In this document: one piece after another, positions 18,752-26,608 of the stretch
Layout of the letters: each line of letters starts with the position of its first letter
How positions within the stretch are numbered: the stretch's first letter is position 1
DNA from: UBA4615 sp964399635
GTDB lineage: Bacteria; Pseudomonadota; Gammaproteobacteria; Burkholderiales; Burkholderiaceae_E
NCBI GenBank assembly: GCA_964399635.1
Contig: CAYNRU010000044.1
Span: 62,001-126,000 of the forward strand
DNA: 64,000 nt
Direction of reading: 5' to 3'
Made by a program: the position numbers and the translations under genes
Notes under the pieces: generated by a model
Told to the model about the DNA's origin: nothing
Database searches by the model: none
What the model saw: the letters and a program-made list of their open reading frames with translations, nothing else

Positions 18752-19918
18752 CTACAGGCGCGAAAGCCGGTCGAGCGCCAGCTTGAGCGTCTCGTCCTTC
18801 TTCGCGAAGCAAAAGCGCACGACGCCGTGCTCGACCGGCTGGTCGTAGAAGGCCGACAGCGGGATCGCGGCCACGCCGATCTCGGTGGTCAGCCACTTGG
18901 CGAACTCGGCCTCGGGCAGGTCGGAGATCTTGCTGTAGTCGACGAGCTGGAAGAAGGTGCCTTCGCTCGGGAACAGCCGGAACCGGGTGGACGCGAGGCC
19001 GGCGCGGAACAGGTCGCGCTTGCGCTGGTAGAAGGCGCCGAGCCCGAGGTAGCGCGCCGGCTCGGCCATGTAGGCGGCCAGCCCATGCTGCACCGGCGTG
19101 TTGACGGTGAAGACGTTGAACTGGTGGACCTTGCGGAACTCGGCCGACAGCGCCGCGGGGGCGACGCAGTAGGCGACCTTCCAGCCGGTCACGTGGTAGG
19201 TCTTGCCGAACGACGACATCACGAAGCTGCGCGCGGCCAGCGCCGGATAGCGGCATGCCGACTGGTGCGGCTGGCCGTCGTACACCATGTGCTCGTAGAC
19301 CTCGTCGGAGATCACGAACAGGCCATGCTCGACGGCGATCCGCTCCAGCCTGCGCATGTCGGCGTCGGACAGCGTCATGCCGCTCGGGTTGTGCGGCGAG
19401 TTGACCATGACCGCGCGGGTGCGCGGCGTGACGGCGGCCTCGACGCGGTCCCAGTCGACGCGGAGGTCGTCGGTCATCGGGACCAGCACCGGGATGCCGC
19501 CGGCCAGCTCGATGTTGGGGAGGTAGCTGTCGTAGGCCGGCTCGATCACGACCACCTCGTCGCCAGTGCGCACGATCGCGAGCACCGCGGTGAGGATCGC
19601 CTGGGTCGCGCCGGCGGTCACGGTGACCTCGGTGTCGGGGTCGCAGACGTGGCCGTACAGGCGCGCCACCTTGTCGGCGATCGCGCGGCGCAGGGCCGGC
19701 ACGCCGGCCATCGGGGGGTACTGGTTCAGCCCCGCCCGCATGGCGTCTGCGACCGCGTCGATCAGCAGCGGATCGCAGTCGAAGTCGGGGAATCCCTGGC
19801 CGAGGTTGACCGCGCCGCGCTCGGTGGCGAGCGCCGACATCACGGTGAAGATCGTGGTGCCGACCTTCGGCAGCTTGGAGTGGATGGCGGGGACGGGGTG
19901 GGGGTGTGGCGCGTTCAT
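18752..19918 (-). CDS. PLP-dependent aminotransferase, methionine aminotransferase (YbdL) type
   Basis: A 388-residue fold-type I class I/II aminotransferase. Seen: NLGQGFPDFDCD near the N-terminus, TAGATQAILTA, NSPHNPSG, SDEVYEHMVYDG, the PLP-lysine motif SSFGKTYHVTGWK, and a C-terminal VRFCFAKKDETL. The GQGFPDF and SFGKTYHVTGWK combination is typical of the methionine-glutamine/kynurenine aminotransferase group represented by E. coli YbdL. The exact substrate is not proven. Its ATG overlaps the stop of the upstream PIN gene (ATGA), and a TATAAT at 19947-19942 could also drive it alone. Confidence 0.88.
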   Translation of the reverse strand: MNAPHPHPVPAIHSKLPKVGTTIFTVMSALATERGAVNLGQGFPDFDCDPLLIDAVADAMRAGLNQYPPMAGVPALRRAIADKVARLYGHVCDPDTEVTVTAGATQAILTAVLAIVRTGDEVVVIEPAYDSYLPNIELAGGIPVLVPMTDDLRVDWDRVEAAVTPRTRAVMVNSPHNPSGMTLSDADMRRLERIAVEHGLFVISDEVYEHMVYDGQPHQSACRYPALAARSFVMSSFGKTYHVTGWKVAYCVAPAALSAEFRKVHQFNVFTVNTPVQHGLAAYMAEPARYLGLGAFYQRKRDLFRAGLASTRFRLFPSEGTFFQLVDYSKISDLPEAEFAKWLTTEIGVAAIPLSAFYDQPVEHGVVRFCFAKKDETLKLALDRLSRL

Positions 19919-20382
19919 GGGGAGGGGTCGACGTTTGGGCGATTATAGGCGGGGCCGGCCTCCTCGGTTCCCGTCGCGGCCAGCCACTGCTCGGGTGTGC
20001 CGACGCGCAGCGCGAAGCGCCGCTCGCCGATCCGCCGCAGCCGCAGCAGCGCCTTGTCGCGCGACACCAGCCAGTCGACGCGGCGCGCGACGGCGAGGTC
20101 GATGAACATCTGGTCGGCGCGGTCGGTGCAGGGCAGCCGGCAGTCCGGCGCGGGCTCGCACATCGTCACGGTGGCGCGCTGGCGCGCCGACAGCGCCGCG
20201 CATGCGGCGGCATCCAGCCCGAAGAGCGGGCGTCTCACGACCGCGCCGAACTCCTCCAGCATCGGCGCGGTGGCGAGCACCGTCACCGCGCCGGCCTCGA
20301 TCGCCCGCGCGAGCGGCCCGATCCGCCGGTCCGCGAAGACCAGCCAGTCGAGCCATACGTTGGTATCGAGGACCAGCGTCAC
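19915..20382 (-). CDS. PIN-domain ribonuclease-like protein (putative toxin)
   Basis: A 155-residue PIN-fold protein. The N-terminal TLVLDTNVWLDWL gives the first catalytic Asp. Glu in PMLEEFGAVVRRP, Asp in CTDRADQMFIDLA and SRDKALLRL complete the usual acidic set. It is classed with PIN-family toxins of toxin-antitoxin systems. It starts at GTG 20382 and overlaps the aminotransferase start by four bases (ATGA). No small antitoxin gene is found upstream or downstream, so a classic TA function is doubtful here. The C-terminus is disordered-looking (GPAYNRPNVDPSP). Confidence 0.82.
   Translation of the reverse strand: MTLVLDTNVWLDWLVFADRRIGPLARAIEAGAVTVLATAPMLEEFGAVVRRPLFGLDAAACAALSARQRATVTMCEPAPDCRLPCTDRADQMFIDLAVARRVDWLVSRDKALLRLRRIGERRFALRVGTPEQWLAATGTEEAGPAYNRPNVDPSP
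19942..19947 (-). promoter_or_regulatory. Candidate -10 box for the aminotransferase gene
   Basis: Reads TATAAT on the minus strand, 23 bases before the aminotransferase ATG and inside the 3' end of the PIN gene. The -35 position is weak, so this is a possible internal promoter. Confidence 0.35.
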
Positions 20383-20391
20383 CGTCGCCCC

Positions 20392-20397
20392 TATAAT
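20392..20397 (+). promoter_or_regulatory. Candidate -10 box for yaaA
   Basis: A perfect TATAAT lies 68 bases before the yaaA ATG, just outside the divergent PIN gene start. No close -35 consensus was found. Confidence 0.4.
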
Positions 20398-20465
20398 CCG
20401 GCGGTTCGCGCGCGGATTCGCAGCGCCGCGTGGCGCCGTCGCCCCCCCGCCGAGGTTCCCCGAGC

Positions 20466-21254
20466 ATGCTGATCGTGCTGTCGCCCGCCAAGACGCTGGA
20501 CTATGCGTCGCCGCTCCCGGCCGTCGAGTCGACGCGCCCAGAGTTCGGGGCCGACGCCCGCCGGCTGGTGGCGCGTCTGCGCACGCTCGCGCCCGCCGAT
20601 GTTGCTCGCCTGATGGACCTGAGCGATCCGCTGGCGGCCCTGAACGTGGCCCGCTACAGGGCGTTCCGGGCGGCGCCGCGGCCCGCTGACGTCCGGCCCG
20701 CGGCGCTTGCCTTCGACGGCGACGTCTACGACGGGCTGCGTGCGCGCGCGCTCGACGCCGACGCGCTCGGCTATGCGCAGCGCCGGCTGCGCATCCTGTC
20801 CGGCCTGTACGGCGTGCTGCGCCCGCTCGATGCGATGCAACCCTACCGGCTGGAGATGGGTACGCGGCTCGACACCGAGCGCGGGCGCGACCTGTACGCG
20901 TTCTGGTCCGACAAACCCGCCCGGAGCCTGCGGCGCGCGCTGCGCGAGGCGGGCGGCGGGGCGCTGGTGAACCTGGCCTCCGAGGAGTACTTCCGGGCGG
21001 TCGACCGCAAGGCGCTCGGCGCGCCGGTCATCCAGCCGGTGTTCCAGGAGCGCCGCGAGCGTGGCTGGCAGGTGATCAGCTTCTCGGCCAAGCGGGCCCG
21101 CGGCATGATGGCGCGCTTTGCGATCGAGCGGCGGATCGATGCGCCGGATGCGCTGCGCGACTTCGCCGAGGACGGCTACCGTTTCGATGCCGACGCGTCC
21201 GACGAGGGCACCTGGTACTTCCGCCGCGAGGCGGTGCCGGCGGCCCGGGCCTGA
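20466..21254 (+). CDS. yaaA: Peroxide stress protein YaaA (DUF328/UPF0246)
   Basis: A 262-residue cytoplasmic protein of the YaaA family, known in E. coli to limit free intracellular iron during peroxide stress under OxyR control. The start MLIVLSPAKTLDY, then LMDLSDPLAALNVARY, FDGDVYDGLRA, RILSGLYGVLRPLDAMQPYRLEMGT, VNLASEEYF and FSAKRARGMMARF follow the family closely. The ATG at 20466 gives the exact family N-terminus; an upstream in-frame start would add non-conserved residues. No OxyR-like site was recognised upstream. Confidence 0.95.
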   Translation: MLIVLSPAKTLDYASPLPAVESTRPEFGADARRLVARLRTLAPADVARLMDLSDPLAALNVARYRAFRAAPRPADVRPAALAFDGDVYDGLRARALDADALGYAQRRLRILSGLYGVLRPLDAMQPYRLEMGTRLDTERGRDLYAFWSDKPARSLRRALREAGGGALVNLASEEYFRAVDRKALGAPVIQPVFQERRERGWQVISFSAKRARGMMARFAIERRIDAPDALRDFAEDGYRFDADASDEGTWYFRREAVPAARA

Positions 21255-21366
21255 CCGGGCCTGCCGTGCGGTCGGTCCGACCGGGCGCAGGCGCCGCGAG
21301 CCGCCCGAGGCGGATGTCCCGGGCGCTGCCACCGAGCGCGGGCTCAGCACCCGGCCGGCCAGCCGG

Positions 21367-21954
21367 TCACTCGAGGCTGACCTCGACCCGGCGCGCTTCG
21401 CGGTCATCGGCGCCCCCCAGCATCTGCTGAGGCTTGCGCAACTCGACCCGGGCCGCATCGATGCCGGCGGCCAACAGCGCGGCCTGCACGGACATCGCGC
21501 GCTGCTTGGCGATCTCGGCGTTCGCCTCGGCGCTGCCGGTGGCGTCGTGGAACCCGCACACGGCGAGCCGGGCGCCGGGCTTGGCCTTGGCCGCGTCGAC
21601 GACGGGCTGCAGCGCGGCGCCGATGTCGGCGGGCGCATCGACCTTGCCGGTGTCGAAGTAGACCTTGGCGACCGCGACCGCGACCACGATCGCGACGGCG
21701 GGCGACGCGGCGGGCGAAGCGGCGGGCGACGCGGCGGGCGACGCGGCGGGCGTGGCGGGCGCGGCGGGCGAAGCGGCGGGCGCGGCGGCTGGCGACGCGG
21801 CAGGAGCGGCAGCGGCGGCGCGAGCCGGTGCTTCGGCCGGCGCGCTGGCGGTCACGGCCATGATCCCGGTGGTCAGTGCCACGGTGATCGCGAGCGTCAC
21901 CGCGATGCCGAGGATCCATCCCACCAGGCTGTTCTGTTCGTCGTTGTCGTCCAC
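21367..21954 (-). CDS. OmpA-like domain protein with one N-terminal membrane helix
   Basis: A 195-residue protein. A short cytoplasmic N-terminus (MDDNDEQNSLVG) precedes one membrane helix (residues about 12-34). An Ala/Pro/Ser-rich linker of about 50 residues, built from tandem 12-base repeats, then leads to an OmpA/MotB-like domain: KVYFDTGKVDAP ... LQPVVDAAKAKPGARLAVCGFHDATGSAEANAEIAKQRAMSV. The motif FHDATGSA replaces the usual TDxxG peptidoglycan-binding signature, so wall binding is likely but not certain. It would span the inner membrane with its domain in the periplasm. murB lies upstream. Confidence 0.75.
   Translation of the reverse strand: MDDNDEQNSLVGWILGIAVTLAITVALTTGIMAVTASAPAEAPARAAAAAPAASPAAAPAASPAAPATPAASPAASPAASPAASPAVAIVVAVAVAKVYFDTGKVDAPADIGAALQPVVDAAKAKPGARLAVCGFHDATGSAEANAEIAKQRAMSVQAALLAAGIDAARVELRKPQQMLGGADDREARRVEVSLE
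21701..21802. repeat. Tandem 12-bp repeat inside the OmpA-like gene
   Basis: Units of GGCGACGCGGCG and close variants are repeated in phase, with four near-identical copies at 21701-21748, then shorter 9-base units and further 12-base variants. On the coding strand they spell Ala-Ser-Pro-Ala type repeats. All units are multiples of three, so copy-number change would keep the frame. Confidence 0.85.
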
Positions 21955-21990
21955 GAGGGCTCCCGTCGGTGTCGTGCGGCAAAGCCTTCG

Positions 21991-21996
21991 ATTATA
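21991..21996 (-). promoter_or_regulatory. Candidate -10 box for the OmpA-like gene
   Basis: Reads TATAAT on the minus strand, 36 bases before the ATG of the OmpA-like gene and next to the murB stop codon. It lies in the same 13-base sequence (CCTTCGATTATAG) found upstream of efp. Confidence 0.4.
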
Positions 21997-23029
21997 GACG
22001 GCCGGGCCCGACGATGACCGGCTCGGCTTCCAGCGTCACGCCGAACCGTGTCGCCACGGAGTCGCGGACCCGGCGTGCCAGCGCCAGCAGCTGCGCGCCG
22101 CTCGCCTCGCCATGGTTGACCAGCACCAGCGCGTGGGCCGCGTGCACCCCCGCGTCGCCGTCCCGATGGCCCTTCCAGCCGCAGCGATCGATCATCCAGG
22201 CCGCCGACAGCTTGACGTGGTCGCCGGCGGGCCAGGCCGGCAGCCCGGGCTCCCGATCGCGAAGCGCTGCCGCCGTGGCCGTGTCGACCAGCGGGTTCTT
22301 GAAGAAGCTGCCGGCGTTGCCGAGCACCGCCGGGTCGGGCAGCTTGCGGCGCCGGATCGAGGTGACCGCGTCGGCGACCGCCACCGGTGTCGGCGCCGCG
22401 ACGCCGGCGCGCGCGAGCTCGTCGCGGATCTCGCCGTAGTCGAGCCGCAGCGCCGGACGGCGCGACAGCCGCAGGCGTACCGAGGTAACCAGCCAGTGCT
22501 CGCCGCCGGCGTGCTTGAAGACGCTGTCGCGATAGCCGAACGCGCATTCGGCGGCGTCGAAGCGGCGCACCGCGCCGGTCCGCAGGTCGATCGCGTCGAG
22601 CGACTCGAAGCATTCACTAAGCTCGACGCCATAGGCGCCGATGTTCTGGATCGGTGACGCCCCGACCGTGCCGGGGATCAGCGCGAGGTTCTCGAGCCCG
22701 GCCGCGCCCTGCGCGAGCGTCCAGCGCACGAACGCGTCCCAGCGCTCGCCCGCGGCCGCCTCGACGATCAGCGTGTCGCCGTCGTCGGCGACCACGCGGC
22801 GCCCGGCGAGGGCGACCTGCAGCACCGGGCGGGCGAGGTCGCCGGTGATCAGCAGGTTGCTGCCGCCGCCCAGCACGAGCGGCGGGCCCTGCGGATCGCC
22901 GCGCAGCAGCGACGCGAGGCCCGGCAGGTCGGCCGCATCGTGAAGCCGCCACAGCACGCGCGCGCTCGCGCGGATCCCGAAGGTGTTGAGGGCGCCCAGC
23001 GGCGCATCGGCGAGGCGGTCGACCGCCAC
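21992..23029 (-). CDS. murB: UDP-N-acetylenolpyruvoylglucosamine reductase
   Basis: A 345-residue cytoplasmic FAD enzyme that reduces UDP-GlcNAc-enolpyruvate to UDP-MurNAc with NADPH in peptidoglycan synthesis. It is the type I form. The FAD site (LVLGGGSNLLI), IPGTVGASPIQNIGAYG, the substrate arginine in FGYRDSVFK, the catalytic serine in NAGSFFKNP and the glutamate in LEAEP are present. scpA lies directly upstream with three bases between, so both are likely on one message. Confidence 0.96.
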   Translation of the reverse strand: MAVDRLADAPLGALNTFGIRASARVLWRLHDAADLPGLASLLRGDPQGPPLVLGGGSNLLITGDLARPVLQVALAGRRVVADDGDTLIVEAAAGERWDAFVRWTLAQGAAGLENLALIPGTVGASPIQNIGAYGVELSECFESLDAIDLRTGAVRRFDAAECAFGYRDSVFKHAGGEHWLVTSVRLRLSRRPALRLDYGEIRDELARAGVAAPTPVAVADAVTSIRRRKLPDPAVLGNAGSFFKNPLVDTATAAALRDREPGLPAWPAGDHVKLSAAWMIDRCGWKGHRDGDAGVHAAHALVLVNHGEASGAQLLALARRVRDSVATRFGVTLEAEPVIVGPGRL

Positions 23030-23032
23030 CGG

Positions 23033-23890
23033 TCAGCTCGGCAGGTAGGCGAGCCGCAGGTAGATCGGCGCATAGGCCTCCGCCTGCGTGATCTCGATCA
23101 GCGATTCCTTGGCGAGCTCGAGCAGCGCTATGAAGGTGACGATCAGCACCGGCACCCCGCGCGACGGGTCGAACATCTCCTGGAACTCGGCGAAGCGGCG
23201 ACCCTGGAGCGTGCGCAGCACGAAGGTCATGTGCTCGCGTACCGACAGCGCCTCGCGGGTGATGTGGTGGTGCTGCACGAGCCGCGCGCGGCGCAGGATG
23301 TCGGCCCACGCCGCGCGCAGGTCGACGACCGCGACCTCCGGAAGGCGTGGCTCGAAGGACTGCTCCAGCAGCACCCGCGTGCCGAGGAAGTCGCGGCCGG
23401 CCTGGGGTGCGCGGTCGATGCGCTGTGCGCCCAGCTTGATGCGCTCGTATTCGAGCAGGCGGCGCGCGAGTTCGGCGCGCGGATCCTCGACCTCCTCGCC
23501 GGTGTCCGCCCGCTTGACCGGCAGCAGCATCCGCGACTTGATGTCGATGAGCAGCGCCGCCATCAGCAGGTACTCGCCGGCCAGCTCGAGGTTGTGGCGC
23601 CGGATTTCCTCGATGTAGCGCAGGTATTGCCGCGTCACCTCGGCCAGCGGGATGTCGAGGATATTGAAGTTCTGGCGGCGGATCAGGTAGAGCAGCAGGT
23701 CCAGCGGCCCCTCGAAGCTGTCGAGGAAGACCTCGAGCGCATCGGGCGGGATGTACAGGTCGTGAGGCATCCGCAGCAGCGGCTCGCCGTGGATCCGGGC
23801 AAACACCGGGTCGGCGGGCAGCGCCGTCGCGCCCGCGTCCGGGGCGGTCGTTGCGGACACGCCGCCGGCTTCGGAGGGGAGAGCGGCCAC
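23033..23890 (-). CDS. scpA: Segregation and condensation protein A
   Basis: A 285-residue kleisin that bridges SMC heads together with ScpB in chromosome organisation. The kleisin N-terminal domain is diagnostic (FEGPLDLLLYLIRRQNFNILDIPLAEVTRQYL, then LAGEYLLMAALLIDIKSRMLLP), and the C-terminal winged helix ends in TFIALLELAKESLIEITQAEAYAPI. The first 35 residues are an Ala/Pro-rich extension common in betaproteobacterial ScpA. It sits between DUF3460 upstream (seven bases) and murB downstream. Confidence 0.95.
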   Translation of the reverse strand: MAALPSEAGGVSATTAPDAGATALPADPVFARIHGEPLLRMPHDLYIPPDALEVFLDSFEGPLDLLLYLIRRQNFNILDIPLAEVTRQYLRYIEEIRRHNLELAGEYLLMAALLIDIKSRMLLPVKRADTGEEVEDPRAELARRLLEYERIKLGAQRIDRAPQAGRDFLGTRVLLEQSFEPRLPEVAVVDLRAAWADILRRARLVQHHHITREALSVREHMTFVLRTLQGRRFAEFQEMFDPSRGVPVLIVTFIALLELAKESLIEITQAEAYAPIYLRLAYLPS

Positions 23891-23897
23891 CCTGCGC

Positions 23898-24089
23898 TCA
23901 GGTCTTGGTCTGGTAGGGGTAGGCCTGCATCGGCACGCGGGACTCGCGCAGGCGGCGGGACTGGTCGAGGTCGACCGCGGCCTTGTCCCACCAGATGGCG
24001 CGGCCCCTGCGCTGCTCGGCCTCGAGCGTCGGCCGTTCGGCCTTGAGGGCGTTCAGGAAGTGCGTGATCTCGGACTGGTATTGCGCCAT
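23898..24089 (-). CDS. DUF3460 small protein
   Basis: A 63-residue protein of the betaproteobacterial DUF3460 family (MAQYQSEITHFLNALK ... GRAIWWDK ... QSRRLRESRVPMQAYPYQT). Its function is unknown, with no membrane span or metal motif. It lies seven bases upstream of scpA, an arrangement typical for the group, so a link to scpA expression or chromosome segregation is possible but unproven. The ATG at 24089 gives the family length. Confidence 0.85.
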   Translation of the reverse strand: MAQYQSEITHFLNALKAERPTLEAEQRRGRAIWWDKAAVDLDQSRRLRESRVPMQAYPYQTKT

Positions 24090-24171
24090 GGCGGTTTGAT
24101 CCCTCGGGAATCCTTGGTATTTTACGGCAATGCACCCACACCGCCGCATCGGTCGCCCCGGTAGGCCCGCG

Positions 24172-24660
24172 ATGCCCCGACGCGCGGCGCTGGCCGCGCT
24201 GTTTGCAGGTGCGCTTGCCGGCTGCGACTACATCGCCCAGAGGAAGCTCGTCGTGGGCCAGCACGGCGAGCAGGACGTCCGCCAATTGATGGGCGTGCCC
24301 GACCTGGTCTGGGACCTCCCCGGCGGTGGCAGGGAGTGGGATTTCGTCCGCGGGCCTGTGGGCGTGGAGACCCTGCGGGTCGCCTTCAGTGCCGACGGCC
24401 GATATGCCGGCATGACCCAGCTGCTCACCGAGGCCAACTTCCGCAACGCCAGGCCCGGCATGACCGGCGAGGAGCTGACCCGACTGTTCTCGAAGCCGAC
24501 CGAGACGCAGCGCTTCCCGCGCAAGCGCGAGGTCGTCTGGAGCTGGCGCTACGCCGGCGACGGGGAGTTCAAGTACCACTTCAACGCCCACATCGACGAG
24601 GCGACCGGCCGCACGACCGGCTTCTCGCGCACCGACGACCCCCGCGGCCCCGGGGCCTGA
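24172..24660 (+). CDS. BamE/SmpA-like outer-membrane lipoprotein
   Basis: A 162-residue lipoprotein with signal MPRRAALAALFAGALAGC and a clear LAGC lipobox. After lipidation at Cys18 it contains two BamE-like (SmpA/OmlA) half-repeats: VVGQHGEQDVRQLMGVPDLVW and ARPGMTGEELTRLFSKPTETQ, each followed by a W-rich strand (REWDFVRG, WSWRYAG). BamE itself helps beta-barrel assembly. This paralogue is larger than BamE and its role is unknown. An in-frame ATG at 24130 would give a longer, less typical n-region. It is divergent from DUF3460. Confidence 0.8.
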   Translation: MPRRAALAALFAGALAGCDYIAQRKLVVGQHGEQDVRQLMGVPDLVWDLPGGGREWDFVRGPVGVETLRVAFSADGRYAGMTQLLTEANFRNARPGMTGEELTRLFSKPTETQRFPRKREVVWSWRYAGDGEFKYHFNAHIDEATGRTTGFSRTDDPRGPGA

Positions 24661-24684
24661 GCGGCCCGGTCCCCAGGCGCGCCG

Positions 24685-26439
24685 TCAGCACCCCGACGCG
24701 CTCGGGGCGACGCGGTCACCCGAATGCGACGCGGCGCCGTCCGCCGGATGCGGCTCGAGCGGTGGCTCGACCCGGTGCCGGTCGCGCAGCGCGAGCAGCG
24801 CCTCGTCCAGGCTGTCGAACAGGTTCTGGCGGCCCATGCGCTCCAGGAATCCCGATCGCGTCAGCAGCGACAGCGGCTGCTCGGTCGGCTCGGCGATCAC
24901 CAGCGTGCCGCCGCGGCTGAGCAGCTGCTCGTGCAGCGATGCCAGCGCGTCCAGGCCGGTGGTGTCCATGTTGATCACCTGGTGCATCTCGAGGATCACC
25001 ACGTCGGGCTGCGCACGCGCCGGGTCCGCGAGTGTCTCGAGCTTGCCGACCGAGCCGAAGAACAGCGACCCGAACAGTCGCCAGGCCTCGCTGCGGGTGC
25101 CATCGGGCAGGGTCGCGAGGTCGGCCGGCAGGCGGATCGGCTCGACCCGCGTGAGGCTCGAGATCCGATAGATGAAGAACAGGCTGGCGAGCACCAGCCC
25201 GACCTCGACCGCGACCGTGATGTCGAAGACCACGGTCAGGGCGAAGGTCACCAGCATGATGGTGCGGTAGCTCATCGAGAAGCGCCCGAGCCGCCCGAAG
25301 GCGGCCCAGTCGCCCATGTTCCATGCGACGAACAGCAGGATCGCGGCGAGGCTGGCCATCGGGATGCTGCTCGCCAGAGGTGCGAGCACGAGCACGATCG
25401 CCAGCAGGGTCACCGCGTGGACGACGCCCGCGATCGGGGTGCGCGCCCCGGTGCGGATGTTGGTGACCGTGCGCGCGATCGTGCCGGTGGCGGCGATGCC
25501 ACCGAAGAACGGCACCACGACGTTGGCCACGCCCTGCGCCATCAGCTCCTGGTTGGGGTCGTGCCGCTCGCCGATCATGCCGTCGGCGACCCGCGCGCAG
25601 AGCAGCGACTCGATCGCGCCGAGCAGCGCGATCGAGAGGGTCGGGCCGACGAGGTTCTGCGCGGTCTGCCAGTCGAATCGCGGCAGCGCGAACGGCGGCA
25701 GCCCCTGGGGAATGCCGCCGAAGCGGCTGCCGATCGTCTCGACCGGCAGCCCGAACAGGCTGACCGCGACGATGCCGATCGCCATCACGACGATGGTGCC
25801 CGGCACGCGCGCGATCAGCCGCCGCCAGCGTGCGTGGATCGGCTGGTAGGACTTGGGCCACACCACGATCAGCACGAGCGAGCCCACGCCGAGCGCGAGC
25901 GTCGGCCAGTCGATGGTGTGGGCGCGGGCTGCGAGCTCGGCGAGCTGCGAGAAGAAGTTGGCCGGCATCCGAGGGATCGCGAGCCCGAAGAAGTCCTTGA
26001 GCTGCTGCATCGCGATGATGACAGCGATGCCGTTGGTGAAGCCGATCACGATCGACACCGGGATGTAGCGGATCAGCTGCCCCATGCGCAGCGCACCCAT
26101 CGCGAACATCAGCACGCCGGCCATGATCGTGGACAGCAGCAGGTTGGCCACGCCGTAGCGCTCCACGATCGCGTACAGCACCGCGACGAAGGCGCCTGCC
26201 GGGCCGGCGATCTGGACCCGGCTGCCCCCGAGGACCGCCACCAGGAAGCCGGCGATGATGGCGGTGAAGATGCCGGCCTCGGGCTTGACGCCGCTCGCAA
26301 TGCCGAAGGCCATCGCGAGCGGCAGCGCGACGACGCCCACGGTGACGCCCGCGGACAGGTCGGCGCTGAAGTCCGCGCGCCGGTAGCCACGCATCGCGTC
26401 GACGATGCGCGGCCGGAAGCTGAAGCCGGGCAGTTTCAT
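24685..26439 (-). CDS. SulP-family anion permease with STAS domain
   Basis: A 584-residue inner-membrane transporter of the SLC26/SulP family (sulfate, bicarbonate or dicarboxylate). The N-terminal signature DLSAGVTVGVVALPLAMAFGIASG, the VQIAGPAGAFVAVLYAI helix and SIALLGAIESLLCARVADGM are typical, across about 12-14 membrane segments to residue 425. A C-terminal STAS domain follows (VVILEMHQVINMDTTGLDALASLHEQLLSRGGTLVIAEP). The GAIESLL with ARVADGM pattern is shared with bicarbonate and sulfate types, so the substrate is undecided. Confidence 0.9.
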   Translation of the reverse strand: MKLPGFSFRPRIVDAMRGYRRADFSADLSAGVTVGVVALPLAMAFGIASGVKPEAGIFTAIIAGFLVAVLGGSRVQIAGPAGAFVAVLYAIVERYGVANLLLSTIMAGVLMFAMGALRMGQLIRYIPVSIVIGFTNGIAVIIAMQQLKDFFGLAIPRMPANFFSQLAELAARAHTIDWPTLALGVGSLVLIVVWPKSYQPIHARWRRLIARVPGTIVVMAIGIVAVSLFGLPVETIGSRFGGIPQGLPPFALPRFDWQTAQNLVGPTLSIALLGAIESLLCARVADGMIGERHDPNQELMAQGVANVVVPFFGGIAATGTIARTVTNIRTGARTPIAGVVHAVTLLAIVLVLAPLASSIPMASLAAILLFVAWNMGDWAAFGRLGRFSMSYRTIMLVTFALTVVFDITVAVEVGLVLASLFFIYRISSLTRVEPIRLPADLATLPDGTRSEAWRLFGSLFFGSVGKLETLADPARAQPDVVILEMHQVINMDTTGLDALASLHEQLLSRGGTLVIAEPTEQPLSLLTRSGFLERMGRQNLFDSLDEALLALRDRHRVEPPLEPHPADGAASHSGDRVAPSASGC

Positions 26440-26608
26440 CGCGGTGTGTCCGCTCGGTGGCTGGCGGTGGCGTCCGCCTCGGGGCGATCGCGCGGCCGGC
26501 TCATCGTGACCGGTGCCGCGGTGAGCGGGTTGACGCAGGACAAGGCCATGGCAGGGGGGGGTCGAGGGCGTGGCTCGCGGCGCTGACGGTCACGCCGCGG
26601 CCCATCGC

